47,036 nt of DNA from an uncultured Eubacterium sp. GTDB taxonomy: Bacteria; Bacillota; Clostridia; Lachnospirales; Lachnospiraceae. A program made the position numbers and the translations under genes. Shown in pieces: positions 16,639 through 26,410 of this stretch (the first letter of the stretch is position 1; every line of letters starts with the position of its first letter). The stretch covers positions 1 through 47,036 of the forward strand of contig CANRTU010000036.1 of the NCBI GenBank assembly GCA_947642745.1. Direction: 5' to 3'. A model generated the notes under the pieces. It had not been told where the DNA came from, searched no databases, and saw only the letters and a list, made by a program, of their open reading frames with translations.

Positions 16639-18378
16639 GTGGGATATTATGATGAACTGTTAGATTTTTGTCACAGATATAAGAGTATATATTGTTATGG
16701 CGCCGGGAACTACGGGATGCAGGTTTTAAAATTTCTGAAACGAAATAAAATAATTCCTGAGTGCTTTTTAGTTTCAAAGCTGTCAGAAGATGTGAAGAGG
16801 AATACAGGGACAGAGGTACAGGCAGGGACTGGGAAAGAATCAGAAGCGGAAATAAAAGAAACAGATATAAAAATAAATGGGATTCCTGTCCATACACTGG
16901 ATCATATAAAATCACAGGCAGATCTCCAGTCCGGGATAATTTTGTCACTGCACGAAAAGCATCATAAAAGTATTATCAGTCATCTGCGTCAGTCTGGTTT
17001 CAGAAATATTTTTCCGGTTACCAGTGACGATATAGATCTGAAAATTTATCCGGAACTGTCAGATGATTTTTTACTCGAAGAGCTTATGAGTGACAAGTCC
17101 GATGCCCATGACAGCGTTCTGGAATTGAAACAAAAAGCGGAACGTTTATTAAAACAGTACGAAACGGTGGAGCTTTCCTATATCTATATGAAACAGATCG
17201 GCGGAATGGCCTACTGGATGTATTACAATTATCTTAGGGAACAGGACAGGTCTTCGAAGTATTATTTGTATTATCCTATGTCAAACCAGACGGAAACAAG
17301 TAATATTCACCATATGGCAAATGATTTTCTGATGACAAAGTTAAAAGGCACAGGGATCGAAGTAATCAATGCCCGGACGTTGTGTTTCTGGCAGTATTTC
17401 GTAAAAACATACAAAGACAGAGTGCATATCAGCAATGGATACTGTCCACGTCTTTTGTCTGAAGGGATCAATGAGGCCGTTTCAACAGGAAGGATGGACG
17501 TGGGCGGACCATACATACATCTGAGTGAATCCGAGATCTGTCTGGGAGAGCGGCTGCTGAAAGATACAGGCATTGGGGATTTTATATGTATTGCCAGCCG
17601 GGACAGCGTATACCGCCGTGAAGTAATGAACTATACAGATAAGAAACTGGATATTGTAGATTTATACAGAAATTCCGAAATTGAGAATTTTGAACTGGCC
17701 GCCAGAAAACTGAAAGAGTGGAAGATAGCGTCTGTGCGGATGGGGGCAAGGGTTGGGAAAGCAGTAGAAAAAGACAGCGTTATCATTGATTATGCGTCTA
17801 CGATGCGCAGTGATTTTGGAGATGTTTATTTATGTTCAGCGTGTAAATTTCTGATCGGGGATTCATCAGGCATACAGGTGATTCCCAAACTATTCGCCCG
17901 TCCGGTTATCACCATTAATCAGGCGGCGCTGACAACGAAGACAGATACCATACTGCCCTCAGATGAAAAAACAGATCTGATGATTCTGCAGAAATACCTG
18001 GATCCTGAGAAAAAACGTTATCTGACGATCCGGGAGATGATAGAGATGGAACTTGAAAGTGAACAGGAAAAACTGGACGAACACAGACCAGCCGGCACAT
18101 GCCTTTTATATTACCAAAAAGGCATAAAGCCAGTGAAAAATACGCCTGAAGAAATCTGGGAGATTGTCAGGGAAATGATTCAGAGACTTCGTGGAGAGGC
18201 TGTGTATGATGAACTGGATTTACAGCTAAAAGATAAATATGACGCAATAAAAAAGGAATATATGCAACAGGGCGTCTATTTTTTTAATATGCGCATTGGC
18301 AGAGAATTTCTGCGCAACAACCAGTGGATGCTGGACGACCGGGCAGGAAGTGAAATCAAAAAGAGTAACAGAAAATGA
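16639..18378 (+). CDS. TIGR04372-like glycosyltransferase with N-terminal Rossmann module
   Basis: The N-terminal 140 residues form a Rossmann module (CYGAGNYGMQVLKFL, later INGIPVHTLDHIK) interrupted by a charged low-complexity insert around residues 50-72. From about 170 onward the protein matches the TIGR04372-like putative glycosyltransferase pattern: YYLYYPMS, FICIASRDSVYRREV, DLYRNSEIENFELAARKLKEW, VRMGARVGK, and FLIGDSSGIQVIPKLFARPVITIN. I chose GTG 16639, with GGAGGAG 5 nt upstream and directly after the previous stop. The long upstream extension back to 16384 lies inside the GT11 gene and has no site. It is followed by an overlapping or adjacent flavoprotein gene. Confidence 0.78.
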   Translation: MGYYDELLDFCHRYKSIYCYGAGNYGMQVLKFLKRNKIIPECFLVSKLSEDVKRNTGTEVQAGTGKESEAEIKETDIKINGIPVHTLDHIKSQADLQSGIILSLHEKHHKSIISHLRQSGFRNIFPVTSDDIDLKIYPELSDDFLLEELMSDKSDAHDSVLELKQKAERLLKQYETVELSYIYMKQIGGMAYWMYYNYLREQDRSSKYYLYYPMSNQTETSNIHHMANDFLMTKLKGTGIEVINARTLCFWQYFVKTYKDRVHISNGYCPRLLSEGINEAVSTGRMDVGGPYIHLSESEICLGERLLKDTGIGDFICIASRDSVYRREVMNYTDKKLDIVDLYRNSEIENFELAARKLKEWKIASVRMGARVGKAVEKDSVIIDYASTMRSDFGDVYLCSACKFLIGDSSGIQVIPKLFARPVITINQAALTTKTDTILPSDEKTDLMILQKYLDPEKKRYLTIREMIEMELESEQEKLDEHRPAGTCLLYYQKGIKPVKNTPEEIWEIVREMIQRLRGEAVYDELDLQLKDKYDAIKKEYMQQGVYFFNMRIGREFLRNNQWMLDDRAGSEIKKSNRK

Positions 18379-18410
18379 AATGGACGAAACACAGGTTAAA
18401 GGGGGCCGTC

Positions 18411-19610
18411 ATGCAGTATTTAATATTAGGGGCAGGACCGGCTGGATTAACAATTGCGAATGTTCTGAAACGAAGACATAAATCCTTTCTTTTGCTGGAA
18501 AAAGAAAAAGAAGCAGGAGGACTCTGCAGGAGTGTAACTGTGGATGGATATCCGGTTGATACAGGAGGCGGTCATTTTCTGGACACACGTAGTGAACCGG
18601 TCGTAAAATTTTTGTTTGAATTTATGCCGGAGCACGAATGGAATACATATGAGCGCAATAGTCAGATTTATCTTCATGGACAATATACGTCACATCCTCT
18701 GGAAGCCAATATCTGGCAGTTTCCGCAAGAGATTCAGAATGAATATCTGTTATCCATAAAAAATGCCGGCTGCAATAAAAAAGAACCCGTCCCCGGGATC
18801 TTTACAGACTGGATCTACTGGAAATTTGGAGAAAAAATCGCCAGGGATTATATGCTGCCTTATAACAGAAAAATGTTTGCGGAAGACGTCAGCCATCTGG
18901 GCACTTACTGGCTGGAAAAATTGCCGGATGTAAGCTATGAAGAGACGCTTCGAAGCTGTCGGGAAAAGAAACCATATGGAAAACAGCCGGGGCATGCTGT
19001 ATTTTACTATCCGAAAACCTGTGGATATGGAGAAGTATGGCTTCGCATGGCGGAAGAAGTAAAACAGTATGTCCGGTATGAAAAAGAAGTAAAACATGTG
19101 GACATGATGACCCGTACAGTCGTAACGGCGGATGGAGCCCGTTATACATCAGACTGTATCATTAATACGATACCATGGGATTGTTTTACGATGGATGAGA
19201 TCAGTACCAGCATACTGCAAAACGCTGTGAGTCTCTTAAAACATAATTCCGTAGAAATACGCTATTTTGAAGAAAACATAGATTCAAAAGCGCACTGGAT
19301 TTACTATCCACAGGAAGAACTGCCATATCACAGACGCCTTCTGAGAAATAATTTTGCTCCGGGAAGCAGAGGCCACTGGACGGAAACCAGGCTGGAGCGG
19401 ACATATCAGTTTCAGGAGACAGGGAAATTCCAATATGTGAATGAATATGCGTATCCTTTAAATACAACCGGAAAACTACAGGCGGTGAAGAAAATATTAA
19501 ACTATGCGCTGTCCCATCAGATCGCTGGTATCGGCAGATGGGGAGAACACAGACATTACAATTCGGATGTGGTTGTGGAGAAGGCGTTAAAGCTGGGAGA
19601 AGTTCTGTAA
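18411..19610 (+). CDS. FAD-dependent oxidoreductase/mutase (UGM/PPO-like)
   Basis: This 399-residue flavoprotein begins at once with the FAD dinucleotide motif LGAGPAGL (7-14), then [13 protein letters not shown] and [10 protein letters not shown]. Further on it has [20 protein letters not shown] and INTIPWDCF. The layout is that of the amine-oxidase/protoporphyrinogen-oxidase superfamily that also contains UDP-galactopyranose mutase, and relatives are common in polysaccharide loci. Conserved UGM active-site arginines cannot be assigned with confidence, so the reaction is open. ATG 18411 has GGGGG 5 nt upstream and puts the FAD motif at the very N-terminus. ATG 18375 would add 12 residues. 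Confidence 0.75.
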   Translation: MQYLILGAGPAGLTIANVLKRRHKSFLLLEKEKEAGGLCRSVTVDGYPVDTGGGHFLDTRSEPVVKFLFEFMPEHEWNTYERNSQIYLHGQYTSHPLEANIWQFPQEIQNEYLLSIKNAGCNKKEPVPGIFTDWIYWKFGEKIARDYMLPYNRKMFAEDVSHLGTYWLEKLPDVSYEETLRSCREKKPYGKQPGHAVFYYPKTCGYGEVWLRMAEEVKQYVRYEKEVKHVDMMTRTVVTADGARYTSDCIINTIPWDCFTMDEISTSILQNAVSLLKHNSVEIRYFEENIDSKAHWIYYPQEELPYHRRLLRNNFAPGSRGHWTETRLERTYQFQETGKFQYVNEYAYPLNTTGKLQAVKKILNYALSHQIAGIGRWGEHRHYNSDVVVEKALKLGEVL

Positions 19611-19623
19611 AGCAGGTGACAGG

Positions 19624-20532
19624 ATGGAAAAATTAGTTTTATTTGGAGCCGGGGAACTGGGCAGAAAATGGGCGGACAGACTGGGAAGCGAAAATGTATA
19701 CGGGTTTGCCGATTCAGATCCGGCGAAAGCGGGACGCCGGATAAACGGCGTCTTGTGCCTTGGAATACAGGAACTGGTTAAACGCAGGAGAGAATTCAGT
19801 ATTTTTCTGACTGTATCAGAAAAATACGCCGGCGAAGTCAGACAGTTTCTGGCAGAAAATCATCTGCGGGACAGGATTGTGGATACTCCCTATGATCCGG
19901 ACGTGCTGCGTGTACGGCCGGGGAGCACATTTGATCCGGATACGGTATTTGAAGGGCGCAACCTTCTGGATGAAGGCAGCCTGGTATTAAGAAGCGAACT
20001 GGGATATGCCACATACATTGGAAGAGATACAAGATTAGACTGCACAAGAACAGGCAGATACTGCGCAATAGGCCCTGAGGTATCTGTGATCCGGGGACAG
20101 CATCCGGTGAGGAAATCGGTATCTGTTCATCCCGCCTTTTATTCGCCCTCCCATGACGCTGTGACGGTGCATTACTGTAAAGAACAGCTGTTTGAAGAAT
20201 TCAGGTATACAAAACATGGATATGCGGCTGAAATCGGAAATGATGTATGGATTGGCGCCGGCGTGCGGATTATGGAAGGTGTGACGATTGGAAATGGAGC
20301 CGTGATAGCTGCAGGAGCTGTAGTTGTAAAAGACGTTCCGCAATATATGATTGCCGGTGGTGTACCCGCAAGGATTATTTGCGGCAGATTTCAGGAAAAA
20401 GAAACAGAGTTTCTGGATAAGCTTCAATGGTGGGATAAGCCGGAGTCATGGATACGCACATACGCCGCTTATTTTCATGACATACAAAAGCTTATGCGTG
20501 CTGTGGAGGGGCGGAAAGCTAAGGAGGGATGA
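19624..20532 (+). CDS. Left-handed beta-helix O-acetyltransferase with Rossmann module
   Basis: Residues 1-95 form a Rossmann module ([30 protein letters not shown]). Residues about 115-265 form a left-handed beta-helix with hexapeptide repeats, [25 protein letters not shown], and [37 protein letters not shown], plus the [10 protein letters not shown] cap of CatB/maltose-type acetyltransferases. The catalytic His is likely in RGQHPV. The plan resembles PglD, which N-acetylates UDP-sugars, but the helix end is closer to O-acetyltransferases. The terminal 35 residues are helical. It starts 13 nt after the flavoprotein stop. Confidence 0.85.
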   Translation: MEKLVLFGAGELGRKWADRLGSENVYGFADSDPAKAGRRINGVLCLGIQELVKRRREFSIFLTVSEKYAGEVRQFLAENHLRDRIVDTPYDPDVLRVRPGSTFDPDTVFEGRNLLDEGSLVLRSELGYATYIGRDTRLDCTRTGRYCAIGPEVSVIRGQHPVRKSVSVHPAFYSPSHDAVTVHYCKEQLFEEFRYTKHGYAAEIGNDVWIGAGVRIMEGVTIGNGAVIAAGAVVVKDVPQYMIAGGVPARIICGRFQEKETEFLDKLQWWDKPESWIRTYAAYFHDIQKLMRAVEGRKAKEG

Positions 20533-20533
20533 A

Positions 20534-21721
20534 ATGCCGTACATCAGTGTTGTCATGCCTGTATACAATAATGAAAAATATTTTCCGCTGGCTGTGCAAA
20601 GCGTTCTGGAACAGGATGATTCAGATTTTGAGCTCATCATTGTGGATGACGGATCGACGGACGATACGTCTGCGCTTGCCGACCAGATTGCTGCATCTGA
20701 CCAGAGAGTGAAGGTGATACATCAGCACAACCAGTGGATCTATGCCAGTTTTAACAACGGCGTCAGGGCCGCCTGCGGTGAATACATATATATTTTAAAT
20801 TCAGATGATAAAATAAGGCCCGGTTCCCTGGCATTAATGGAACGGACCGCCAGAAGATACCAGCCGGATGTGATATGGACAAAAGTACTTGCGCACAGAT
20901 GCGGTCCGGATCAGGAAATTCTGCGCTACGACACAGACGGACTGGATGAGAAAGTGTCAGAGGAAATGTATTTTGGAGATACCGCTTCGGTGCGCAGGGC
21001 ATGGCCTTATTTTGTATCAAGTGTGCTGGCGCATAATCAGGCGAATCTGTACCGCAGAAAGCTGGTATTACGGCATCCTTTCCGCAACGACGTGTACGGG
21101 GCGGATGTGCTGTTTAACATTGCTATCGCACCGGATGTCAGGTCTGCGTATGTGTTAAAAGAAGTCGTGTATGATCATTTCATATATGGGCGGGAGGAGA
21201 TGAACGCTTCCGTCAATAAGTATTATCCTTATGAACATGGAATGTTTCACGAAATATTTACGCAGTACAACGAATTATTCCGAAAATGGGACATACCAGA
21301 GCAGGCGTATCTGGATATGATCTGCGGCCGGAGATTTACCCAGTTTGCCGGGGAACTGCGTGCGCTGTTGTCGGCAAAGTGTCCTTTATCAGCGGAGGAG
21401 AAATTAAAGCGTATATATCTGGAATATGCGGACGAACTGACAGGCCGGTGTGCGGCTGTGCTAAACAGGACAGAGGAATATGAGAGCCGCATTTTGTCCC
21501 TTACAAGGGAAATTCTTTTCAGGGAAGGCCTCTCTGCGGACAGCGGCATGTATTTTCTGACCGGACTTTTAGACGGGCTGTTATGTTATGAAAAGGACGG
21601 GCAGGATTATCAGAAAATAAAAGAAGCGCTGAATCATCCGAACAATCCGTCACATATCGGAAAAACGTTTTATGAGAAGCTGATCAGGGGGAAAAAGAAG
21701 GAGGAGGACATAAGTGTTTAA
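20534..21721 (+). CDS. Family 2 glycosyltransferase (GT-A fold)
   Basis: The first 120 residues are a clear GT2 domain: ISVVMPVYNNEKYFPLAVQSVLEQDD, LIIVDDGSTDDTS, and YIYILNSDDKI, where the NSDD stands in for the DxD nucleotide-metal motif. The remaining part, about 270 residues, is helical with no recognisable motif. No membrane segments are seen, so it is a soluble, cytoplasmic enzyme. The start is fixed by AAGGAGGGAT 4 nt before ATG 20534. The stop overlaps the CapE-like GTG start by 8 nt. Confidence 0.88.
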   Translation: MPYISVVMPVYNNEKYFPLAVQSVLEQDDSDFELIIVDDGSTDDTSALADQIAASDQRVKVIHQHNQWIYASFNNGVRAACGEYIYILNSDDKIRPGSLALMERTARRYQPDVIWTKVLAHRCGPDQEILRYDTDGLDEKVSEEMYFGDTASVRRAWPYFVSSVLAHNQANLYRRKLVLRHPFRNDVYGADVLFNIAIAPDVRSAYVLKEVVYDHFIYGREEMNASVNKYYPYEHGMFHEIFTQYNELFRKWDIPEQAYLDMICGRRFTQFAGELRALLSAKCPLSAEEKLKRIYLEYADELTGRCAAVLNRTEEYESRILSLTREILFREGLSADSGMYFLTGLLDGLLCYEKDGQDYQKIKEALNHPNNPSHIGKTFYEKLIRGKKKEEDISV

Positions 21722-22757
21722 AGGAAAGACGCTGTTAATAACAGGCGGGACAGGCTCTTTTGGAAATGCGGTGCTGAAGCGGTTTCTGCATACAGATATT
21801 CAGGAAATCCGTATTTTTTCCAGGGATGAAAAAAAGCAGGACGATATGAGACACGCATATCAGTCTGCGTATCCGCGGCATTCGGAAAAAATTAAATATT
21901 ATATTGGCGACGTACGCAATATCCAGAGCATAAGAAATGCGCTGCCCAGAGTGGATTATCTGTTTCATGCAGCGGCTTTAAAACAGGTGCCGTCCTGCGA
22001 ATTTTTTCCAATGGAGGCGGTGAGTACAAATATCATGGGAACCGATCATGTACTGACAGCGGCGATTGAATATGGCGTCAGAAAGGTCATCTGCCTTTCT
22101 ACGGACAAAGCGGCATATCCGGTTAATGCCATGGGTACCTCAAAAGCAATGATGGAAAAAATATTTATATCCAGGGCCAGGATGGCGGACCCGGAGCAGA
22201 CGCTGATCTGCGGTACCAGGTATGGCAACGTACTCTGTTCCAGAGGTTCTGTAGTGCCGCTTTTTATAGATCAGATTATGGAAGGAAAAGAGCTTACTGT
22301 TACAGAGCCCGGGATGACAAGGTTTGTGATGAGTCTGGAAGAGGCGGTGGAACTGGTTGTGTATGCGTTTCAAAACGCTTCTGCGGGAGATATTATGGTG
22401 CAGAAAGCTCCGGCGTGTACAATCGGAGTTCTGGCACAGGCAGTTGCGGAGCTTTTTGGGATTACGTCCAGGATGCGTGTCATAGGGATACGCCATGGTG
22501 AGAAAATGCATGAAACACTTCTTACAAATGAGGAATGCGCCAGAGCCATAGACTGCGGCAATTATTACCGTGTGCCGGCGGACAACAGAAATCTGAATTA
22601 TGATAAATATTTTACCAGCGGAAATCTGACACGGGCAAATCTGAAAGAGTTTACATCTGAAAATGCCGTGCGGCTTAGCGCAGAACAGGTAAAAGAAAAA
22701 CTTTCGCATATAAATTACGTAAAAGACCGGCTGGAAGAATGGAGAAAAAACAGGTGA
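21714..22757 (+). CDS. capE: UDP-GlcNAc 4,6-dehydratase/5-epimerase (CapE/FnlA type)
   Basis: CapE-type enzymes convert UDP-GlcNAc to a UDP-2-acetamido-2,6-dideoxy-beta-L-arabino-4-hexulose. The 347-residue soluble SDR has LLITGGTGSFGNAVLK, FSRDEKKQDDMRH, HAAALKQVPSCEF, LSTDKAAYPVNAMGTSKAMMEK and TRYGNVLCSRGSVVPLF. The position usually held by the catalytic Tyr is Met in the AMGTSK segment, as in the FnlA/CapE group. It starts at GTG 21714 with a GGAGGAGG site, overlapping the GT2 stop. CapF follows with a 19-nt overlap, confirming the pathway. Confidence 0.9.
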   Translation: MFKGKTLLITGGTGSFGNAVLKRFLHTDIQEIRIFSRDEKKQDDMRHAYQSAYPRHSEKIKYYIGDVRNIQSIRNALPRVDYLFHAAALKQVPSCEFFPMEAVSTNIMGTDHVLTAAIEYGVRKVICLSTDKAAYPVNAMGTSKAMMEKIFISRARMADPEQTLICGTRYGNVLCSRGSVVPLFIDQIMEGKELTVTEPGMTRFVMSLEEAVELVVYAFQNASAGDIMVQKAPACTIGVLAQAVAELFGITSRMRVIGIRHGEKMHETLLTNEECARAIDCGNYYRVPADNRNLNYDKYFTSGNLTRANLKEFTSENAVRLSAEQVKEKLSHINYVKDRLEEWRKNR

Positions 22758-23857
22758 AAATATTAATTACCGGTCCGGATGGATTTATCGCCAGAAATCT
22801 GACTGCCAGGCTTTCTGCCTGCGGATATACGGATCTGATGTTATGCGGCCGCAGCACAACAACGGAGGAACTGCGGGCCTTTGCGGCATCCTGTGATGCG
22901 GTGCTGCATCTGGCCGGCGTAAACCGCCCGTTGACAGAACAGGAGTACTGGACGACAAATGTGGGCTTTACAGGCAGACTGTTAGATTACCTGAAAGCGA
23001 ACAGACACTGTCCACATATCATATTTGCGTCGTCCATTCAGGCGGAAAAAGACAATCCGTATGGAAAGAGTAAGGCGCAGGCAGAAAGAAAATGTATACA
23101 GTTTCTGGAAGAGGCAGATGCCAGGCTTACGATTTACCGGTTTCCAAATGTATTTGGTAAGTGGTGCAGGCCGGATTATAACAGTGTCGTAGCTACTTTC
23201 TGCTACCGGATCGCACGGAATATGCCGGTTGAGATCCACGATGCGGATGCTGTGGTGGAACTGGCATATATTGACGATGTTGTGGACGCCATGATCTATT
23301 CACTGGAACATGGCGGGCAGGAAGTTTATGGGCAGATTCATCCGGTATATCAGTGTCGTGTAGGGGAGCTGGCGGATCTGATCATGTCTTTCCGTAGCCA
23401 GCGTTTAAATTATGAACTGCCGGATACAGGCAGTGATTTCGTAAAAAAAATGTACAGTACTTATATCAGTTATCTGGCGGATCATGATTTAAAATATCCG
23501 TTACATACCCACGAAGATACCAGGGGTTCCTTCACAGAGTTTCTGCGCACAGACAGGATGGGACAGATCTCTGTCAATGTTGCGAGGTCAGGAATTGTAA
23601 AAGGAAATCACTGGCATCATACAAAAACAGAGAAGTTTCTTGTCGTAAAGGGAAAGGCGCTGATCCGGCTGCGGCATATGGTCACAAATGAGATTCTGGA
23701 GTATGCTGTTTCAGAAGAAAAACTGGAAGTAGTTGATGTTCCGCCCGGATATGTTCATAACATTACGAATACAGGAAAAGAGGATCTGGTGACGATTATG
23801 TGGGCAAATGAGACATATGAACCTGAAAGGCCGGATACCTGTAATGAAAAAGTATAA
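22739..23857 (+). CDS. capF: Bifunctional CapF/FnlB reductase with C-terminal cupin
   Basis: CapF reduces the CapE 4-keto product to UDP-2-acetamido-2,6-dideoxy-L-talose. The N-terminal SDR half has ILITGPDGFIARNL, HLAGVNRP, ASSIQAEKDNPYGKSKAQAE (YxxxK) and FPNVFGKWCRPDYNS. The C-terminal half (about 255-372) is a cupin with GNHWHHTKTEKFLVV and VPPGYVHNITN metal-binding histidines. The 372-residue length matches CapF. The third enzyme, the CapG 2-epimerase (WecB-like) that would give UDP-L-FucNAc, is not found in the window. The gene overlaps capE. Confidence 0.9.
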   Translation: MEKKQVKILITGPDGFIARNLTARLSACGYTDLMLCGRSTTTEELRAFAASCDAVLHLAGVNRPLTEQEYWTTNVGFTGRLLDYLKANRHCPHIIFASSIQAEKDNPYGKSKAQAERKCIQFLEEADARLTIYRFPNVFGKWCRPDYNSVVATFCYRIARNMPVEIHDADAVVELAYIDDVVDAMIYSLEHGGQEVYGQIHPVYQCRVGELADLIMSFRSQRLNYELPDTGSDFVKKMYSTYISYLADHDLKYPLHTHEDTRGSFTEFLRTDRMGQISVNVARSGIVKGNHWHHTKTEKFLVVKGKALIRLRHMVTNEILEYAVSEEKLEVVDVPPGYVHNITNTGKEDLVTIMWANETYEPERPDTCNEKV

Positions 23858-23944
23858 CTGTAATCAGTTAAAGAAGCCAGACGGTAATTCAGAAATAATC
23901 AGATGAAAACCGTAATACTTACGGGATCAGGAAATGAGAGAAAT

Positions 23945-25153
23945 ATGTATAATGTAGTGATCTGGGGAGCGGGAGCAAAATGTAAAATAGTTTTAGAGGC
24001 AATCAGAAAAGATAAATGTAATTTTGTCGGGATTGTGGATTCTGATAAAAATCTGCGGAACAGTCTTTATCAGAACAAAGTACCAGTACTTGATCCAGAA
24101 GAGACAGTAAATGAAACGATAGATTATGTTGTAATATCTGTGCAGGACAGCAATGGAATTGCACGCCAGTGCGGGGAACTGGGCGTAAACGGCGACCGGC
24201 TGATTCATTACTGGAATTCGGATGAAACATATGATTTTATTGACGCAAACGTAAAAAAGATCTGTCTGCTGGAACAAGAGCTTGACAAATGTAAAAGCCG
24301 CCTGCGAAATCTGCCGTATGAACTGGGGCTCCGTCAGGGGCCACGTATCCGGCCCGCAGAAGAACTGCTGGAAAAGATTATCAGAGAAAAAGTATCACTA
24401 AGCCGTTTTGGTGACGGGGAGCTGGAAATTATGCAAAAGAGAGAACGGGCATGGTTTCAGAAACCGGATGATAAACTGGCACGTCGTCTGGAAACGGTAT
24501 TTGAATGTAAAGACAGGCGGATTGTGATTGCGCTGGCGGATGATTTTGGCAGTCTGGACGCCTATACGGAATACTGCGCAGACGCAATACGGGAATACCT
24601 TGATCATGGCAGAAGGGAAGATTTAATGGAACGCATAGATATGGACCGCATTTATTATGACGCTTATGTGACACGGCCATATTTTATGTACAGAGACAAA
24701 CGCCGTGCGCACCGTATCTTCCAGCTGTTCAGACAGATATGGAAAAACAGGGACGTGCTGATCGTAGAAGGGAAGATGGCGTATAACGGAATCAGAAACG
24801 ATTTGTTAAAAGGCGCAGGCCGTATCCGGCGCATCATTGCACCGTCTGAAAATGCGTTTGACGTATATGGGGATATTTTGTGCCAGGTCAGAAAACATGC
24901 GGCTACGGACACACTGATACTGGCCAGTCTTGGACCGGCGGCCACGGTACTGGCGTATGATCTGGCAATGGAAGGGATACAGACGCTGGATATCGGCCAG
25001 CTGGATAATGAGTATGAATGGTATTTAAGAGGTGTAAGGGAACGCATTGCGATACCGGGAAAACGTGTGGCTGAGCTGGGAAAATATCATGAAGTGCAGG
25101 AACTGGCGGATGAGACGTATAACAGCCAGATTGTCAGTACGATCGGAATATAA
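23945..25153 (+). CDS. GT-D fold glycosyltransferase with N-terminal Rossmann module
   Basis: Residues 1-100 form a Rossmann module (VVIWGAGAKCKIVLE, FVGIVDSDKNLRNSL). Residues about 145-400 match the GT-D (DUF1792) glycosyltransferase group: SLSRFGDGELEIM with the DxE nucleotide-metal motif, IALADDFGSLDAY, and VLIVEGKMAYNGIRNDLL. GT-D enzymes such as those in streptococcal serine-rich-protein glycosylation add a sugar to an O-glycan. This makes the protein-glycosylation hypothesis stronger, though not proven. ATG 23945 puts the Rossmann motif at the N-terminus with AGGA and GAGAG upstream. ATG 23903 would add 14 residues. Confidence 0.82.
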   Translation: MYNVVIWGAGAKCKIVLEAIRKDKCNFVGIVDSDKNLRNSLYQNKVPVLDPEETVNETIDYVVISVQDSNGIARQCGELGVNGDRLIHYWNSDETYDFIDANVKKICLLEQELDKCKSRLRNLPYELGLRQGPRIRPAEELLEKIIREKVSLSRFGDGELEIMQKRERAWFQKPDDKLARRLETVFECKDRRIVIALADDFGSLDAYTEYCADAIREYLDHGRREDLMERIDMDRIYYDAYVTRPYFMYRDKRRAHRIFQLFRQIWKNRDVLIVEGKMAYNGIRNDLLKGAGRIRRIIAPSENAFDVYGDILCQVRKHAATDTLILASLGPAATVLAYDLAMEGIQTLDIGQLDNEYEWYLRGVRERIAIPGKRVAELGKYHEVQELADETYNSQIVSTIGI

Positions 25154-25206
25154 CAGTATATGCGTCTGGTAATGCTGGCATACAATTTTATGGAAGGGTG
25201 GCGGAG

Positions 25207-26367
25207 ATGACAGAACAGATTAGTGTAATTACTCCGGTCTATCACGGCAGTAAATATATAAACGGTCTGCTGCACCAGCTTGAAAAATGTGCGGCTGAAA
25301 GCCGGGGCGCATATACGCTGGAACTTGTTCTTGTGAACGATGATCCGCAGGAGCCTCTGGAAATGTATACTTCCGGAAAATTAAAGATACAGATTTTACA
25401 GACGGACAAAAACAGAGGCATTCATGGAGCAAGAGTATACGGGCTGGCGCATAGTACAGGCAGTTATATACTGTTTCTGGATCAGGATGATCATATTGAA
25501 TCCGGTTATTTTCGCAGCCAGCTCAAATGTATGGGAGACAATGATGCGTCAGTATGCAGACTGCTGCATGAGGGAAAGCAGTTTTATGATACCAGGATGC
25601 CGTTTACTTCCGTCATTAACAGAGAATATATGACTTCAGTACGAAATCCGATTATTTCCCCCGGGCAGGTTCTTATCAAAAAGAATAAAATACCGGAATT
25701 GTGGAAACATGCCAGACTGAAAAATAACGGGGCGGACGACTGGCTGCTCTGGCTGTGTATGCTGGGGGAAAACAGCAGCTTTGCCTTAAATCCGGAAATT
25801 TTATTTGAACATGTCGTGGATGGGCATAATGAGTCCATGAATATGAAACATATGATGGATTCGGAAGAGGAGATGTATCATGTGTTATCTGCGGGCGGGA
25901 TTTTTTCGGATAAGGAGCTGGAGTGCGTGCACAATGCGGTGCGAAACGCAGCCAGAGAGCATATTAATACATTGTGCAGATTCCAGAAAATGTTTTTTGT
26001 GTATGAAACATGGATACGATTGTGGGAAGACGGACTGTATCTGCATGATTATTTAAAACAGAATGGAATACGCAGCGTGGCTGTTTACGCAGCGGGATAC
26101 ATAGGCAGAAGGCTGTATGACAGCCTTAAGAAAAGCGGAACCAGGGTCTTATATTTTATTGATATCAATGCAAAGTATCTGCGGATGGATATTCCGGTTT
26201 ACTTACCAGATATGTGCCTGCCGGATGTGGATATGATTATTGTATCGCTTCTGGAAGAAGAGCGCAGCATTATAAAAAAGCTGTCGTCCGTGTCGGATGC
26301 GCAGATATGCAGTGTTACAAAACTGCTAAATGATGTAGGCGGGATGAATCATGGCAGGGAGATATAA
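25207..26367 (+). CDS. Family 2 glycosyltransferase with C-terminal Rossmann module
   Basis: The N-terminal GT2 domain has ISVITPVYHGSKYINGLL, LVLVNDDPQEP, and YILFLDQDDHI (DQDD metal motif). Unlike the other proteins here, the Rossmann module is at the C-terminus: VAVYAAGYIGRRLYDSL at about 290-306, then VLYFIDINAKYL, DIPVYLPD and VDMIIVSLLEEE. The swap in domain order suggests that the module was joined independently. ATG 25207 lies just after GGAAGGGTGG. GTG 25198 in the same frame would be a weaker alternative. The C-terminal end overlaps by 17 nt the possible upstream extension of the GT4 frame. Confidence 0.85.
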   Translation: MTEQISVITPVYHGSKYINGLLHQLEKCAAESRGAYTLELVLVNDDPQEPLEMYTSGKLKIQILQTDKNRGIHGARVYGLAHSTGSYILFLDQDDHIESGYFRSQLKCMGDNDASVCRLLHEGKQFYDTRMPFTSVINREYMTSVRNPIISPGQVLIKKNKIPELWKHARLKNNGADDWLLWLCMLGENSSFALNPEILFEHVVDGHNESMNMKHMMDSEEEMYHVLSAGGIFSDKELECVHNAVRNAAREHINTLCRFQKMFFVYETWIRLWEDGLYLHDYLKQNGIRSVAVYAAGYIGRRLYDSLKKSGTRVLYFIDINAKYLRMDIPVYLPDMCLPDVDMIIVSLLEEERSIIKKLSSVSDAQICSVTKLLNDVGGMNHGREI

Positions 26368-26410
26368 ACCGCAGATTGTCTGTGTTGAGCGGAAAGGGGG
26401 GAACGCACGA

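Noticed and set aside
20351..20533. Longer N-terminus for the GT2 protein
   Set aside because: It overlaps the acetyltransferase gene, and AAGGAGGGAT fixes the start at 20534.
23903..23944. ATG 23903 as the GT-D protein start
   Set aside because: It lacks a good ribosome site and pushes the Rossmann motif away from the N-terminus, unlike the sister proteins.
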